From contig NZ_NUOT01000005.1 in assembly GCF_002584535.1 (NCBI RefSeq), positions 22,413 through 86,412 of the forward strand: a stretch of DNA of 64,000 nucleotides, written 5' to 3'. Source of the DNA: Bacillus cereus (GTDB lineage Bacteria > Bacillota > Bacilli > Bacillales > Bacillaceae_G). Positions 9,494-18,069 of this stretch are shown piece after piece. The first letter of the stretch is position 1, and each line of letters opens with the position of its first letter. The notes beneath the pieces were generated by a model that did not search any database, was not told the origin of the DNA, and saw nothing but the letters and a program-made list of their open reading frames with translations. The position numbers and the translations under genes were made by a program.

Positions 9494-10375
9494 TTGAAAA
9501 AAATAAGAAAAGCTATTATTCCAGCTGCAGGATTAGGAACTCGATTCTTACCAGTAACGAAAGCAATGCCGAAAGAAATGTTACCGATTGTTGATAAACC
9601 AACAATTCAATATATTGTGGAAGAGGCAATTGAGTCTGGCATTGAAGATATCATTATTGTAACGGGAAAAGGAAAACGTGCAATTGAAGACCATTTCGAT
9701 CATTCTTTTGAGTTAGAACAAAACTTACTTTCAAAAGGGAAATATGAAATTCTTGAAAAAGTACAAGAGTCTTCAAAAATCAATATTCATTATATCCGCC
9801 AAAAAGAGCCGAAAGGTCTAGGGCATGCTGTTTGGTGTGCTCGTAAATTTATTGGAAATGAGCCGTTTGCGGTACTACTTGGTGATGATATTGTTCAAGC
9901 GGATACGCCGTGTTTACGCCAATTAATGAATCAATATGAGAATACACAATCATCAGTAATTGGTGTTCAAGCTGTTCCAGAGAATGAAACACATCGCTAT
10001 GGTATTATTGATCCGTTAGAGCAAAAGGATAGAAGTTATCAAGTGAGTAAGTTTGTTGAAAAACCTGCTAAAGGAACAGCGCCATCTAATTTAGCAATTA
10101 TGGGACGTTATGTGTTAACACCAGAAATCTTTACGTTCTTAGAAGATCAACAAACAGGAGCTGGTGGAGAAATTCAATTAACAGATGCGATTCAACGTTT
10201 AAATGAAATTCAACGTGTATTCGCATATGATTTTGAAGGAAAACGCTATGATGTTGGAGAAAAGCTTGGTTTCATTCAAACAACTATTGAAATGGCACTG
10301 CAACATGAAGAGCTAAAGAAAGAGCTATTAGATCATATGAAGAAGTTAGTAGAAAACGAAAAGGTTTGTAACTAA
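9494..10375 (+). CDS. galU: UTP-glucose-1-phosphate uridylyltransferase
   Basis: 293 residues, normal GalU length. Nucleotide-binding start [40 protein letters not shown], then [57 protein letters not shown] and [12 protein letters not shown]. It makes UDP-glucose from glucose 1-phosphate and UTP in the cytoplasm, feeding the glycosyltransferases and GalE enzymes of this region. The start is TTG at 9494 with a perfect AGGAGG at 9481-9486. The 98-base gap after tagH is AT-rich and the 690-base gap after galU separates it from the eps operon. Confidence 0.95.
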   Translation: MKKIRKAIIPAAGLGTRFLPVTKAMPKEMLPIVDKPTIQYIVEEAIESGIEDIIIVTGKGKRAIEDHFDHSFELEQNLLSKGKYEILEKVQESSKINIHYIRQKEPKGLGHAVWCARKFIGNEPFAVLLGDDIVQADTPCLRQLMNQYENTQSSVIGVQAVPENETHRYGIIDPLEQKDRSYQVSKFVEKPAKGTAPSNLAIMGRYVLTPEIFTFLEDQQTGAGGEIQLTDAIQRLNEIQRVFAYDFEGKRYDVGEKLGFIQTTIEMALQHEELKKELLDHMKKLVENEKVCN

Positions 10376-10516
10376 TTTTTAATTGGGTAATATGCATATG
10401 ACTATATGATCTTTACTTCCTTGAAACAATTATTTATGAGATTGTGTGTGAATTTATATGAAGATAATTGAATGTAATATTCTGGGGAGAGAGTGAAGTG
10501 GACGTATAAATTTATA

Positions 10517-10545
10517 TTGACGAGGGTATTATCAAGAACTAAAAT
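10517..10545 (+). promoter_or_regulatory. epsA: Candidate sigma-A promoter of the eps operon
   Basis: TTGACG at 10517-10522 and TAAAAT at 10540-10545 with a 17-base spacer match the sigma-A consensus (5 of 6 in each box). Transcription would start near 10552, giving an untranslated leader of about 515 bases before epsA. The spacer contains CAAGAAC, one base off the reverse complement of the SinR box GTTCTYT; that link is speculative. The rest of the 10376-11067 gap holds a palindrome and a terminator-like hairpin (listed separately) and no gene that I can see. Confidence 0.55.
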
Positions 10546-10569
10546 GAATAATACATGAGTATATTATGA

Positions 10570-10599
10570 TTAACAAAACAAAACGTTTGTTTTTATTAA
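10570..10599. promoter_or_regulatory. Imperfect 30-bp palindrome just downstream of the eps promoter (operator candidate)
   Basis: Starts TTAACAAAACAAAACG and ends TTTGTTTTTATTAA. It is centred on the CG at 10584/10585, and 24 of 30 positions are symmetric. It lies about 18 bases after the predicted transcription start, where a repressor could block elongation or initiation. The centre AAACGTTT is LacI-family-like, but I cannot name the regulator. Confidence 0.4.
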
Positions 10600-10829
10600 T
10601 TAAATCTATACTTAAAAAGTTCAATTTTCTTATCTTGCATTAAATTACATTGAATATATATAAATATTAATTTAAATATACGTGTTAACGCTGGGATAAA
10701 TATGTACAATTTTGATTCATTTTCCCTGACTATGAAAAGTAAATATACATAGGTATATTGTTAAAACCTTATAGAGTAAGGATTTGTTTAAAAGACTGTG
10801 CAATGTTCTATGTGGATGATACTAACACT

Positions 10830-10880
10830 AATTCCTTCGTATTGTGACATGAAATAATGTAACAATACGAAGGAATTTTT
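10830..10880 (+). terminator. Strong hairpin in the eps leader (terminator or attenuator)
   Basis: AATTCCTTCGTATTGT (10830-10845) pairs perfectly over 16 bp with ACAATACGAAGGAATT (10862-10877), followed by TT. It lies between the candidate eps promoter and epsA, about 190 bases before the start codon, so it is either the end of an upstream transcript or an attenuator in the eps leader. Confidence 0.65.
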
Positions 10881-11067
10881 GAGGAGTTATTCATGCTTTA
10901 GGGTCAGTCATTGTAATAAAAATTAGAAGTGATTTTGTACATTTTTAAATAATTGAAAATATGTATATTTGGATGGCGATTTGTAAATATATTCAGATGT
11001 AAAATAAATGATGTTGTTCAATATATATTTAACTTCATTTTTAATTAAATAATAGTGGAGGGGAAGT

Positions 11068-11766
11068 ATGGAGAAGGAAATAAATTTAAAAAGTTTGTTT
11101 AATGTTATAAAAAGAAGATTTTGGATTATCGCAGTAATCACACTATTGGCCGGATTCGTTGGTGGGATATACAGTTTTTTTATGAAAACGCCTTTATATT
11201 CGTCTTCCGCAAGGATCCTTATTCCGGCAAATGCTGAAACAATGAGTACACTTAAAGTGATGATTAAAGAACCTGTTGTTTTAGAAAAAGTAGTTCAGCA
11301 ACTAAATTTGAAAAAATCAGCAGGCGCATTAAGCGGGCAGATAAATGTTGGAAAGGTAGAAGAATCGCAGGTTATCACTATAACAGCTGTAGATACTAAT
11401 CCAGTACAGGCTGCTCAAATTGCTAATGTTACAGCAAATGTTTATAAAGAAGAAGTAAAATCTGTTATGAATTTTGGAGGTGTTCGTGTCTTAACAGAAG
11501 CGAACGAAAAAGGAAACCCTTCACCAATAAATTTAAATCATGCAGGTACGATAGAGCTGGCCATGGCTGTCGCATTTATATTGAGTATAGGGATCGTTTT
11601 CTTATTAGATTCCCTTGATGAAACAATTAAATCCGAACGTGATATTGAGAAGTTACTACCGATCCCTATTTTGGGAAGTGTTTCCCAAATGAAAAAAAAT
11701 AACATAGTAGATCAAAACAGTAAGAAAGAAAGTGTAATGGTAGGAGGAAAAACATTTGATTCTTAA
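11068..11766 (+). CDS. epsA: Wzz-type chain-length regulator / tyrosine-kinase activator (EpsA/TkmA-like)
   Basis: 232 residues. Membrane helix 1 (about 19-40, FWIIAVITLLAGFVGGIYSFF) is followed by the outer Wzz-type domain (PLYSSSARILIP ... ITITAVDTNPVQAAQIANVTANVYKEEV) and membrane helix 2 (about 164-184, AGTIELAMAVAFILSIGIVFLL) with a short cytoplasmic tail DSLDETIKSERDIEKLLPIPILGSV. In Gram-positive capsule and EPS systems this membrane protein controls polymer length and activates the separate BY-kinase encoded next. ATG at 11068 with GGAGGGG before it. The last 11 bases overlap epsB, so the two are translationally coupled. Confidence 0.85.
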   Translation: MEKEINLKSLFNVIKRRFWIIAVITLLAGFVGGIYSFFMKTPLYSSSARILIPANAETMSTLKVMIKEPVVLEKVVQQLNLKKSAGALSGQINVGKVEESQVITITAVDTNPVQAAQIANVTANVYKEEVKSVMNFGGVRVLTEANEKGNPSPINLNHAGTIELAMAVAFILSIGIVFLLDSLDETIKSERDIEKLLPIPILGSVSQMKKNNIVDQNSKKESVMVGGKTFDS

Positions 11767-12415
11767 TAAAAAACAAAGTCGTCCTCTTGATAATAGTAAT
11801 TTGATTGCGCATACAGCTCCGAATTCGAAGGTTGCTGAGGAATATCGAACAATTCGTACTAATCTTCAGTTTGTATCTGAAGCAGATAAAAAAAGAACTA
11901 TAATAATTACTTCTCCTGGATATGGGGAAGGGAAAACCATTACTGTGGCAAATTTGGCGGTTTCTATGGCCCAGCAGGATGAAAAGGTCTTAGTCATTGA
12001 TGCGGATTTAAGAACTTCAGAATTACATAAAATTTTTGGAATAGAAAATAGATCGGGATTAACAAATGTTCTAGAGGGGAAAGCAACGCTAGAGAAGGCG
12101 GTAATTCAGACGAAAATCAAAAATGTGCATGTTTTAACAAGTGGTTCTGAAGTTAATAATCCGGCTGAGCTGCTTAGCTTACCATCCATGCAAGATTTAA
12201 TTAACAAAGTAATCGAACAATATGACGTTATTTTATTTGATTCTTCACCTCTTCTGGAAGTAACAGACACGAGTATACTAGCTAGTCAGTGTGATGGTGT
12301 ATTGTTGGTATTAAATTGCAATAAAACTGCTAGTGAAGCAGTAGTTGAAGCAGAAAGAGTGTTAGGTTTAAGCAACAGTAGGTTTCTAGGAGCTATTTTG
12401 AATAAAAAGGTATAA
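11756..12415 (+). CDS. epsB: BY-type tyrosine kinase (EpsB/PtkA-like) lacking a C-terminal tyrosine cluster
   Basis: 219 residues. VAEEYRTIRTNLQF is the usual linker to the modulator; the P loop reads TSPGYGEGKTITVANLAVSMA; Walker A' is KVLVIDADLRTSELHK; the Walker B region is YDVILFDSSPLLEVTD. Such kinases autophosphorylate on a C-terminal tyrosine cluster and phosphorylate polysaccharide enzymes. Here the protein stops right after SNSRFLGAILNKKV, with no tyrosine-rich tail. The start is TTG at 11756 with AGGAGG at 11742-11747, inside the end of epsA. The EAR-type RNA follows within about 25-50 bases of the stop. Confidence 0.82.
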   Translation: MILNKKQSRPLDNSNLIAHTAPNSKVAEEYRTIRTNLQFVSEADKKRTIIITSPGYGEGKTITVANLAVSMAQQDEKVLVIDADLRTSELHKIFGIENRSGLTNVLEGKATLEKAVIQTKIKNVHVLTSGSEVNNPAELLSLPSMQDLINKVIEQYDVILFDSSPLLEVTDTSILASQCDGVLLVLNCNKTASEAVVEAERVLGLSNSRFLGAILNKKV

Positions 12416-12439
12416 GAGATTTATTCAAATCAGTTATGC

Positions 12440-12605
12440 GGGAGATGCTCGTACAGTACTTTTTAGTCCATGGGGTAAGGAGGAAGGACATTCTTCGGTA
12501 GAGAATGAAAGGTCACCTATAAAAAAAAGTATAGGGTACGGTGATGTCTCCTTACCGCTATCAATGGAGGCACTCGATTATGCTGTGGGTTAAAAGACCT
12601 TAGAC
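12440..12605 (+). ncRNA. EAR-type (epsC) RNA element, cis-acting antitermination RNA
   Basis: Structured RNA in the leader between epsB and epsC, where the Bacillus eps-associated RNA (EAR) lies. Nested pairings seen: CTTTTTAGTCC (12459-12469) with GGGTTAAAAG (12587-12596), one bulge; GGTAAGGAG (12474-12482) with CTCCTTACC (12548-12556), perfect; an inner hairpin CATTCT/AGAATG; and CACC/GGTG enclosing CTATA/TATAG. The EAR element is known to promote readthrough of distant terminators in eps operons, and here a terminator-like hairpin follows at 12659. The identification rests on position and fold, not on a covariance-model search; edges are approximate. Confidence 0.78.
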
Positions 12606-12658
12606 GTTAGTCGTCAAGAGCGTGATGTGAGGGAGGGTTAAATGCCCGTATTTATTTG

Positions 12659-12710
12659 AAGTTTCTGTCTAGAAAGTCTTTTTGAAGGATCTTGTAGACA
12701 GGAACTTTGT
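12659..12710 (+). terminator. Terminator-like hairpin between the EAR RNA and epsC
   Basis: AAGTTTCTGTCTA (12659-12671) pairs with TAGACAGGAACTT (12695-12707), 13 bp with one G-U. The T tract after it is short. Placed downstream of the EAR element and ahead of epsC, it is a plausible target of EAR-dependent readthrough. Confidence 0.55.
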
Positions 12711-12802
12711 ATTAGTTATTCATTTATTTCCTTCATTAAATCTTTAGTTGGGTATATATAAATAAAAATATCAGTTGCAAAAAATTGAGAGAGGGGCTTA
12801 TT

Positions 12803-14617
12803 ATGACGTATCATCAAAGGTTGTTTCTATTAATTTTAATAGATTCCTTAATTGTATTAACCACGATTTTCTTTAGTCGCTTTTTAGTAAGTGCTGATTT
12901 CCATGTCATAACATTGCCTATTGTAGTAAGTGCACTGACCTTGCTTCTTAGCCATCATGTTTTTTCTTTTATTTATAAGTTATATAAAAAAGCATGGGAG
13001 TATGCAAGTATAGGCGAACTATTCATTGTTTTGAAAGCAGTTACACTTTCTGTTATCACAACAGCAGTAGTACAACAGATATTGCTCCATGATATTTATT
13101 TCCGTCTGCTTGTTGTAACGTGGATGATTCATGTTTTACTGATTGGAGGATCACGCTTTCTATGGCGAATATTTAGAGATGCATATATTAAAAAGGGTGA
13201 CGACAAAAAAAGAACAATGATTATTGGGGCAGGTTCTGCGGGAGCAATGGTTGTACGACAGCTTTTGAATAATAATGAAACAGAATTACTGCCTGTTGCC
13301 TTCATCGATGACAATATAAAGAAACATGGATTGGATATTCTTGGGGTACCAGTAATCGGAGGGGTTAAACATATTGAATCTGCTGTTCAGCAATTAGATA
13401 TTGATAATATCATAATAGCAATTCCGTCGCTTAGCAAGAAAGCATTAAATACGATTTTCCAAGAATGTTCCAAGACAAAAATAAAAACACAAATTCTCCC
13501 AAGGTTAGAGGATTTAATGACTGGGAAGGTTTCAGTAAATGAATTTCGTGATGTTCAGGTAGAAGATTTATTAGGGCGTGAACCTGTTGAATTAGATATT
13601 GAAAGTATTTCAGGTTTCATTACTGATAAAGTTATTTTGGTAACTGGTGCCGGTGGTTCAATTGGATCTGAAATTTGTCGTCAAATCGCAAAATTTAATC
13701 CAAAACAATTGGTTTTATTAGGCCATGGGGAAAATAGTATCTATTCTATTGAAATGGAATTAAAAGAGCTATACAGTGACACCGATATTATCTTTACTAC
13801 AGAAATTGCTGATGTACAGGATGATATGAAAATGATGTCAGTCATGAGTCAATATCATCCTCAAGTTGTTTATCACGCTGCTGCACATAAGCATGTACCC
13901 TTAATGGAACGTAATCCTGAAGAAGCGGTAAAAAATAATTTGATCGGGACAACAAACGTAGCAAAAGCAGCAAGTTGGCATGGCGTTGAGACGTTTGTAA
14001 TGATTTCTACAGATAAAGCTGTGAATCCTACGAGTGTAATGGGAGCGACAAAAAGGCTTGCTGAAATGGTAATCCAAAACTTAGATAAAACAAGTAGTAC
14101 GAAATTTGTGGCTGTACGATTTGGAAATGTATTGGGGAGCCGTGGTAGTGTTATACCACTGTTCAAAAAGCAAATTAAGCAAGGAGGACCAGTGACTGTC
14201 ACTGATCCAAAAATGATTCGTTACTTTATGACAATTCCAGAGGCATCTAAACTTGTAATACAAGCCGGGGCATTAGCTAAAGGTGGGGAGATATTCATTT
14301 TGGATATGGGTGATCCTGTCAAAATAGTGGATCTTGCGAAAAACTTAATTACATTATCAGGACATTCATTAGATGAGATACAAATAAAGTTCACTGGAAT
14401 GAGACCTGGAGAGAAGCTTTTTGAAGAATTGTTGAAAAAAGAGGAAGTACATGAGCAACAAATTCATCCTAAAATTTATATAGGTAAAAGGTCTGATCTT
14501 TACATAAAAGAAATTGAAGAAATTATTCAAACATATCATAATATTGAAAAATCAGAATTAAGAGAAGAGCTATTGAAATTGGCAAATAGTCGTATAGTTC
14601 TGCAAAATATAGTATGA
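12803..14617 (+). CDS. epsC: Membrane-bound UDP-GlcNAc 4,6-dehydratase-type enzyme (EpsC, CapD/PglF family)
   Basis: 604 residues. Four N-terminal membrane helices (residues 1 to about 115), a first Rossmann-like domain with RTMIIGAGSAGAMVVRQL, and a catalytic SDR domain starting ILVTGAGGSIGSEICRQIAKF (about 278-298). The active-site region STDKAVNPTSVMGATKRLAEM (about 402-422) has Met where ordinary SDRs have Tyr, as in the PglF/CapD group. It probably converts a UDP-N-acetylhexosamine to the 4-keto-6-deoxy sugar, which EpsN could then aminate and EpsM acetylate. Start: ATG at 12803, because GAGAGGGG (12788-12795) lies in front of it; the upstream TTG at 12785 has no ribosome site. Confidence 0.92.
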   Translation: MTYHQRLFLLILIDSLIVLTTIFFSRFLVSADFHVITLPIVVSALTLLLSHHVFSFIYKLYKKAWEYASIGELFIVLKAVTLSVITTAVVQQILLHDIYFRLLVVTWMIHVLLIGGSRFLWRIFRDAYIKKGDDKKRTMIIGAGSAGAMVVRQLLNNNETELLPVAFIDDNIKKHGLDILGVPVIGGVKHIESAVQQLDIDNIIIAIPSLSKKALNTIFQECSKTKIKTQILPRLEDLMTGKVSVNEFRDVQVEDLLGREPVELDIESISGFITDKVILVTGAGGSIGSEICRQIAKFNPKQLVLLGHGENSIYSIEMELKELYSDTDIIFTTEIADVQDDMKMMSVMSQYHPQVVYHAAAHKHVPLMERNPEEAVKNNLIGTTNVAKAASWHGVETFVMISTDKAVNPTSVMGATKRLAEMVIQNLDKTSSTKFVAVRFGNVLGSRGSVIPLFKKQIKQGGPVTVTDPKMIRYFMTIPEASKLVIQAGALAKGGEIFILDMGDPVKIVDLAKNLITLSGHSLDEIQIKFTGMRPGEKLFEELLKKEEVHEQQIHPKIYIGKRSDLYIKEIEEIIQTYHNIEKSELREELLKLANSRIVLQNIV

Positions 14618-14721
14618 ATGTCAATTTGAGTACGTGTGCGTAGATACGTATTTTATTATTTAAAAAAATGAAGTATGTGCAAGTTGGTTAGACAGATTAT
14701 AACGAGTGTAGGGTGATATAT

Positions 14722-15888
14722 GTGAGAAATAAAGTATTATTCTGTGCAACAGTTGATTTTCATTTTAAAGCTTTTCACTTGCCGTATATGAAATGGTTTA
14801 AAGAACAAGGGTGGGAAGTTCATGTTGCTGCTGCTGGCAACATGGAACTTCCCTACGTGGATAAGAAGTATGAAATTTCTATCCAAAGATCACCTTTGCA
14901 GTTCAAAAATATTAAGGCCTATAAAGAATTGAAAGCTATTATTGATGAAAATGGATACAAAATTATTCATTGCCATACACCAATGGGGGGCGTGATTACA
15001 CGTTTAGCGGCAAGAAATGCTAGGAAATATGGCACGAAGGTTTTATATACTGCTCACGGGTTCCATTTTTGTAAAGGTGCCCCGCTTATAAATTGGTTAT
15101 TATATTATCCCATTGAAAAAATAATGGCAAATTACACAGACTGCCTGATAACAATAAATCAAGAGGATTATAATCTGGCTGTTCAGCGGCGTTTCAAAGC
15201 AGTTAAAATTGAACAGGTTCACGGAGTGGGAGTAGATACAGAATACTTTAAACCAGTTGATGAGATTCAAAAGCTTTGTATAAGGAGTGAGATGGGATAT
15301 AAACCTAATGATTTCTTAATGTTCTATGCGGCTGAGTTTAATAAAAATAAAAATCAACAATTTTTGATTCGGTCATTGGCTTTAATAAAAGATATTGTCC
15401 CAAACGCAAAGCTCCTATTAGCTGGAAACGGTCCCTTACTAGAGGATTGTAAGGACTTGGCCAAACAAATTGGCGTATATGAAATGGTGGACTTTCTTGG
15501 TTATCGAAATGATATCCCGAAATTTTTGCCAGCCTGCGATATTGCGGTTGCATCGAGTCTTCGCGAAGGTTTACCGGTTAATATTATGGAGGCAATGGCT
15601 TGTGGGTTGCCAATAATTGCAAGTGAGAATAGGGGACATTTGGAGCTTGTAGAAGATGAAGTAAATGGTCATATCATTTCCAATCAAGATGCTCAAGTGT
15701 TTGCTTTAAAAGTAGTAGAGATGAGCAAGTCAAAGGAATTACTTGTAAAAATGGGTATTGAAAGTAAGCGGAAAGTACATAAATATTCGATTATTCAAGT
15801 TAAATCGGAATTGAGTTCTATTTATGGGAAATATATTCTGGAGGAAACGGATGAAGCCGAAAGTAAGTATAATAGTTCCTGTCTATAA
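14722..15888 (+). CDS. epsD: GT4 glycosyltransferase, EpsD-like
   Basis: About 388 residues, GT-B fold. N-terminal KVLFCATVDFHFKAFHLPYMKWFKEQGWEVHVAAAG and IIHCHTPMGGVITRLAA, YTAHGFHFCKGAPLINW; C-terminal nucleotide-sugar domain with AAEFNKNKNQQFLIRSLA, LLAGNGPLLEDCK and the ESREGLP-like motif SSLREGLPVNIMEAMACGLPIIASENRGH. The opening and the position directly after epsC match B. subtilis EpsD. It adds a sugar to the lipid-linked repeat unit in the cytoplasm. The GTG at 14722 is preferred because GTAGGGTG (14708-14715) sits 6 bases upstream; GTG 14713 overlaps that site. Confidence 0.87.
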   Translation: MRNKVLFCATVDFHFKAFHLPYMKWFKEQGWEVHVAAAGNMELPYVDKKYEISIQRSPLQFKNIKAYKELKAIIDENGYKIIHCHTPMGGVITRLAARNARKYGTKVLYTAHGFHFCKGAPLINWLLYYPIEKIMANYTDCLITINQEDYNLAVQRRFKAVKIEQVHGVGVDTEYFKPVDEIQKLCIRSEMGYKPNDFLMFYAAEFNKNKNQQFLIRSLALIKDIVPNAKLLLAGNGPLLEDCKDLAKQIGVYEMVDFLGYRNDIPKFLPACDIAVASSLREGLPVNIMEAMACGLPIIASENRGHLELVEDEVNGHIISNQDAQVFALKVVEMSKSKELLVKMGIESKRKVHKYSIIQVKSELSSIYGKYILEETDEAESKYNSSCL

Positions 15889-16918
15889 TGTTGAAAATTT
15901 ATTAGGAAGATGTTTAAACAGCTTAATATCACAAACACTTGAAGATATCGAAATCATCGTGGTAAACGATGGCTCAACAGATAAGAGTGCAAATATACTT
16001 AATGAGTATGCAAAGAAAGATAAAAGGATTATAGTGATTGAAAAAGAAAATGGTGGTGTTTCTTCAGCAAGAAATGCAGGTATACAAACTGCGAGCGGGG
16101 AATATATTGGGTTTGTTGATCCGGATGATTGGATAGACGTGGAAATGTATGAAACCTTGTATAAGGAAGCAGTTCAAGGTAAAGCAGACGTTGCTATGTG
16201 CACATATACTCGTGAATTTGGAAGTCATTCAAAAGAGAAGAAATTTGATCTTCCTGAAAAAATTTGTTATGAAGGCGAAGAAATTAAAGCAAATGTAATG
16301 AGACGTTTAATCGGTCCTATAAATGAAGAAATGGGAAATCCAGAATTCTTAGATGCGTGGGGCACTGTTTGGTCAAAGCTTTATCGTTCTGCGGTTATTA
16401 AAGAAAATGCTATTCAGTTTGTGGATTTGAGTTATATTGGTACAAATGAAGATTCATTATTTAATATACAGGTGTTTTATTATATAGATCATTTTGTTTT
16501 CTTAAACGAGCCATTTTATCATTATTGGAAAACAAATGCGGCTTCGGTGACATCTAATTACAAATCGGAATTGATGAACCAATGGTTTAACCTGTATGAC
16601 ATCATCGAGAGATTTTTAAAAGATAAGGGGCTATCAGGGAATTTCCAATTAGCTTTAAATAATCGTATTTGTCTTAATACGCTCGGACTTGGTCTGAATA
16701 CAATCAGTAAAAGTAATCGTGTATCTCCATTAACGAAATTTAATATATTAAGTAAAATACTGAATGATAATCGTATAAAACGTTCTTTTAAACAATTAGA
16801 AATGAATTACTTTCCGATTGTTTGGAAGGCGTTTTACTTTTGTGTAAAATACAGATTTACTGCAGGATATTATTTCATGTTAGTGGCAATAGATTCACTC
16901 AGAAAGATGATTAGATAG
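15851..16918 (+). CDS. GT2 glycosyltransferase in the epsE position
   Basis: 355 residues. Opens MKPKVSIIVPVYNVENLLGRCLNSLISQTLEDIEIIVVNDGSTDKS, then GGVSSARNAGIQTASGEYIGFVDPDDW with the DxD-type metal site. The GT-A domain is followed by a C-terminal part of about 200 residues. The start is ATG 15851, with GGAGG at 15840-15844, inside the last 38 bases of epsD (overlapping genes). By order it occupies the place of epsE; B. subtilis EpsE is shorter and also acts as a flagellar clutch, and nothing here shows whether that second role exists. Confidence 0.83.
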   Translation: MKPKVSIIVPVYNVENLLGRCLNSLISQTLEDIEIIVVNDGSTDKSANILNEYAKKDKRIIVIEKENGGVSSARNAGIQTASGEYIGFVDPDDWIDVEMYETLYKEAVQGKADVAMCTYTREFGSHSKEKKFDLPEKICYEGEEIKANVMRRLIGPINEEMGNPEFLDAWGTVWSKLYRSAVIKENAIQFVDLSYIGTNEDSLFNIQVFYYIDHFVFLNEPFYHYWKTNAASVTSNYKSELMNQWFNLYDIIERFLKDKGLSGNFQLALNNRICLNTLGLGLNTISKSNRVSPLTKFNILSKILNDNRIKRSFKQLEMNYFPIVWKAFYFCVKYRFTAGYYFMLVAIDSLRKMIR

Positions 16919-16929
16919 GGGTGGTACTC

Positions 16930-18042
16930 TTGAAACCTATTCGTATACTTCAAGTAGTTACCGTCATGAATCGTGGCGGGCTTGAAACTATGTTGATGAA
17001 TTATTATCGAAGAATAGATCGCAGTAAGATTCAATTTGATTTTATGGTACATAGAACAGATAAGGGACATTATGATGATGAAATTGAGGAGCTTGGTGGA
17101 AAAATTTATCGAATGCCACAGATACGTCCTGGAAATTATCGACGTTACTTTAAATTGCTCAATGAGTTCTTTGCTACTAATCCTGAGTATAAAGTAGTGC
17201 ATTCCCATATCAATGAGAACAGTAGTTTTGTATTAAGAGCAGCAAAAAATGCAGGTGTTCCGTGCCGTATTGCTCACAGTCATTTGAGTGATTTAGGTAT
17301 CGACATAAAACTTCCTTTTCGATTATATGCACGATTCACAATGAAAGAAAATCCGACTGCATATTTTGCATGTTCAAAAAAAGCAGGGGAATGGTTGTTT
17401 GGGAAGAAAAGAGCAAACTCTAATGAAGTAAAAGTTCTAAATAACGCAGTGAATGCTGCAGAATTTAAATATAACGAAAGTAACAGAAATAAGGTAAGAG
17501 AAGAAATTGGAGCAAACGATAATACGTTAGTTATCGGGCATGTAGGAAGATTCAATAAGCAAAAAAATCATGAATTTTTAATAGATATTTTCCATGCTGT
17601 ACATAAAAAGAACCCGGAATCCATACTGGTTCTCATAGGAGAGGGTACTCTACGTGCAAGCATTGAAAAAAAAGTCGCTGACTTAGGATTGTCTTCTAAA
17701 GTCAGATTTCTAGGAACTAGAACTGATATCCCGCAATTGATGCAAGGATTTGATGTTTTTCTATTTCCATCGCTTTTTGAAGGCTTGCCAGTTGTACTAG
17801 TGGAAGCACAGGCTGCTGGTTTAAATTGTGTGGTGTCTGATGCAATTACTAGTGAATCTAACTTGACTGGTCGAATGAAATTCATGAGCTTAAAGAGTTC
17901 AACGGAATTATGGGCAGATTCAATTCTTTCCTCATCATTAGAGCATGAGGATACAACAAATGTCATGCAAAATAAGGGCTATGATACGGCTACTATGGCA
18001 AATTGGCTGACAGATTACTATTATGCACATGCCTATAAATAA
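16930..18042 (+). CDS. epsF: GT4 glycosyltransferase, EpsF-like
   Basis: About 370 residues. IRILQVVTVMNRGGLETMLMNYYRRIDRSKIQFDFMVHR is almost a signature of EpsF, followed by VVHSHINENSSFVLRAAKNAGVPCRIAHSH; C-terminal GHVGRFNKQKNHEFLIDIF, LVLIGEGTLRASIE, FLFPSLFEGLPVVLVEAQAAGLNCVVSD. It is a retaining GT-B enzyme expected to extend the repeat unit at the membrane. Gene order epsC-D-E-F is the same as in B. subtilis. Start taken as TTG 16930 with AGGGGTGG at 16917-16924; GTG 16921 overlaps that site. Confidence 0.87.
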   Translation: MKPIRILQVVTVMNRGGLETMLMNYYRRIDRSKIQFDFMVHRTDKGHYDDEIEELGGKIYRMPQIRPGNYRRYFKLLNEFFATNPEYKVVHSHINENSSFVLRAAKNAGVPCRIAHSHLSDLGIDIKLPFRLYARFTMKENPTAYFACSKKAGEWLFGKKRANSNEVKVLNNAVNAAEFKYNESNRNKVREEIGANDNTLVIGHVGRFNKQKNHEFLIDIFHAVHKKNPESILVLIGEGTLRASIEKKVADLGLSSKVRFLGTRTDIPQLMQGFDVFLFPSLFEGLPVVLVEAQAAGLNCVVSDAITSESNLTGRMKFMSLKSSTELWADSILSSSLEHEDTTNVMQNKGYDTATMANWLTDYYYAHAYK

Positions 18043-18069
18043 TAAAAATTTGATGCAGGAGGGCTTGCA

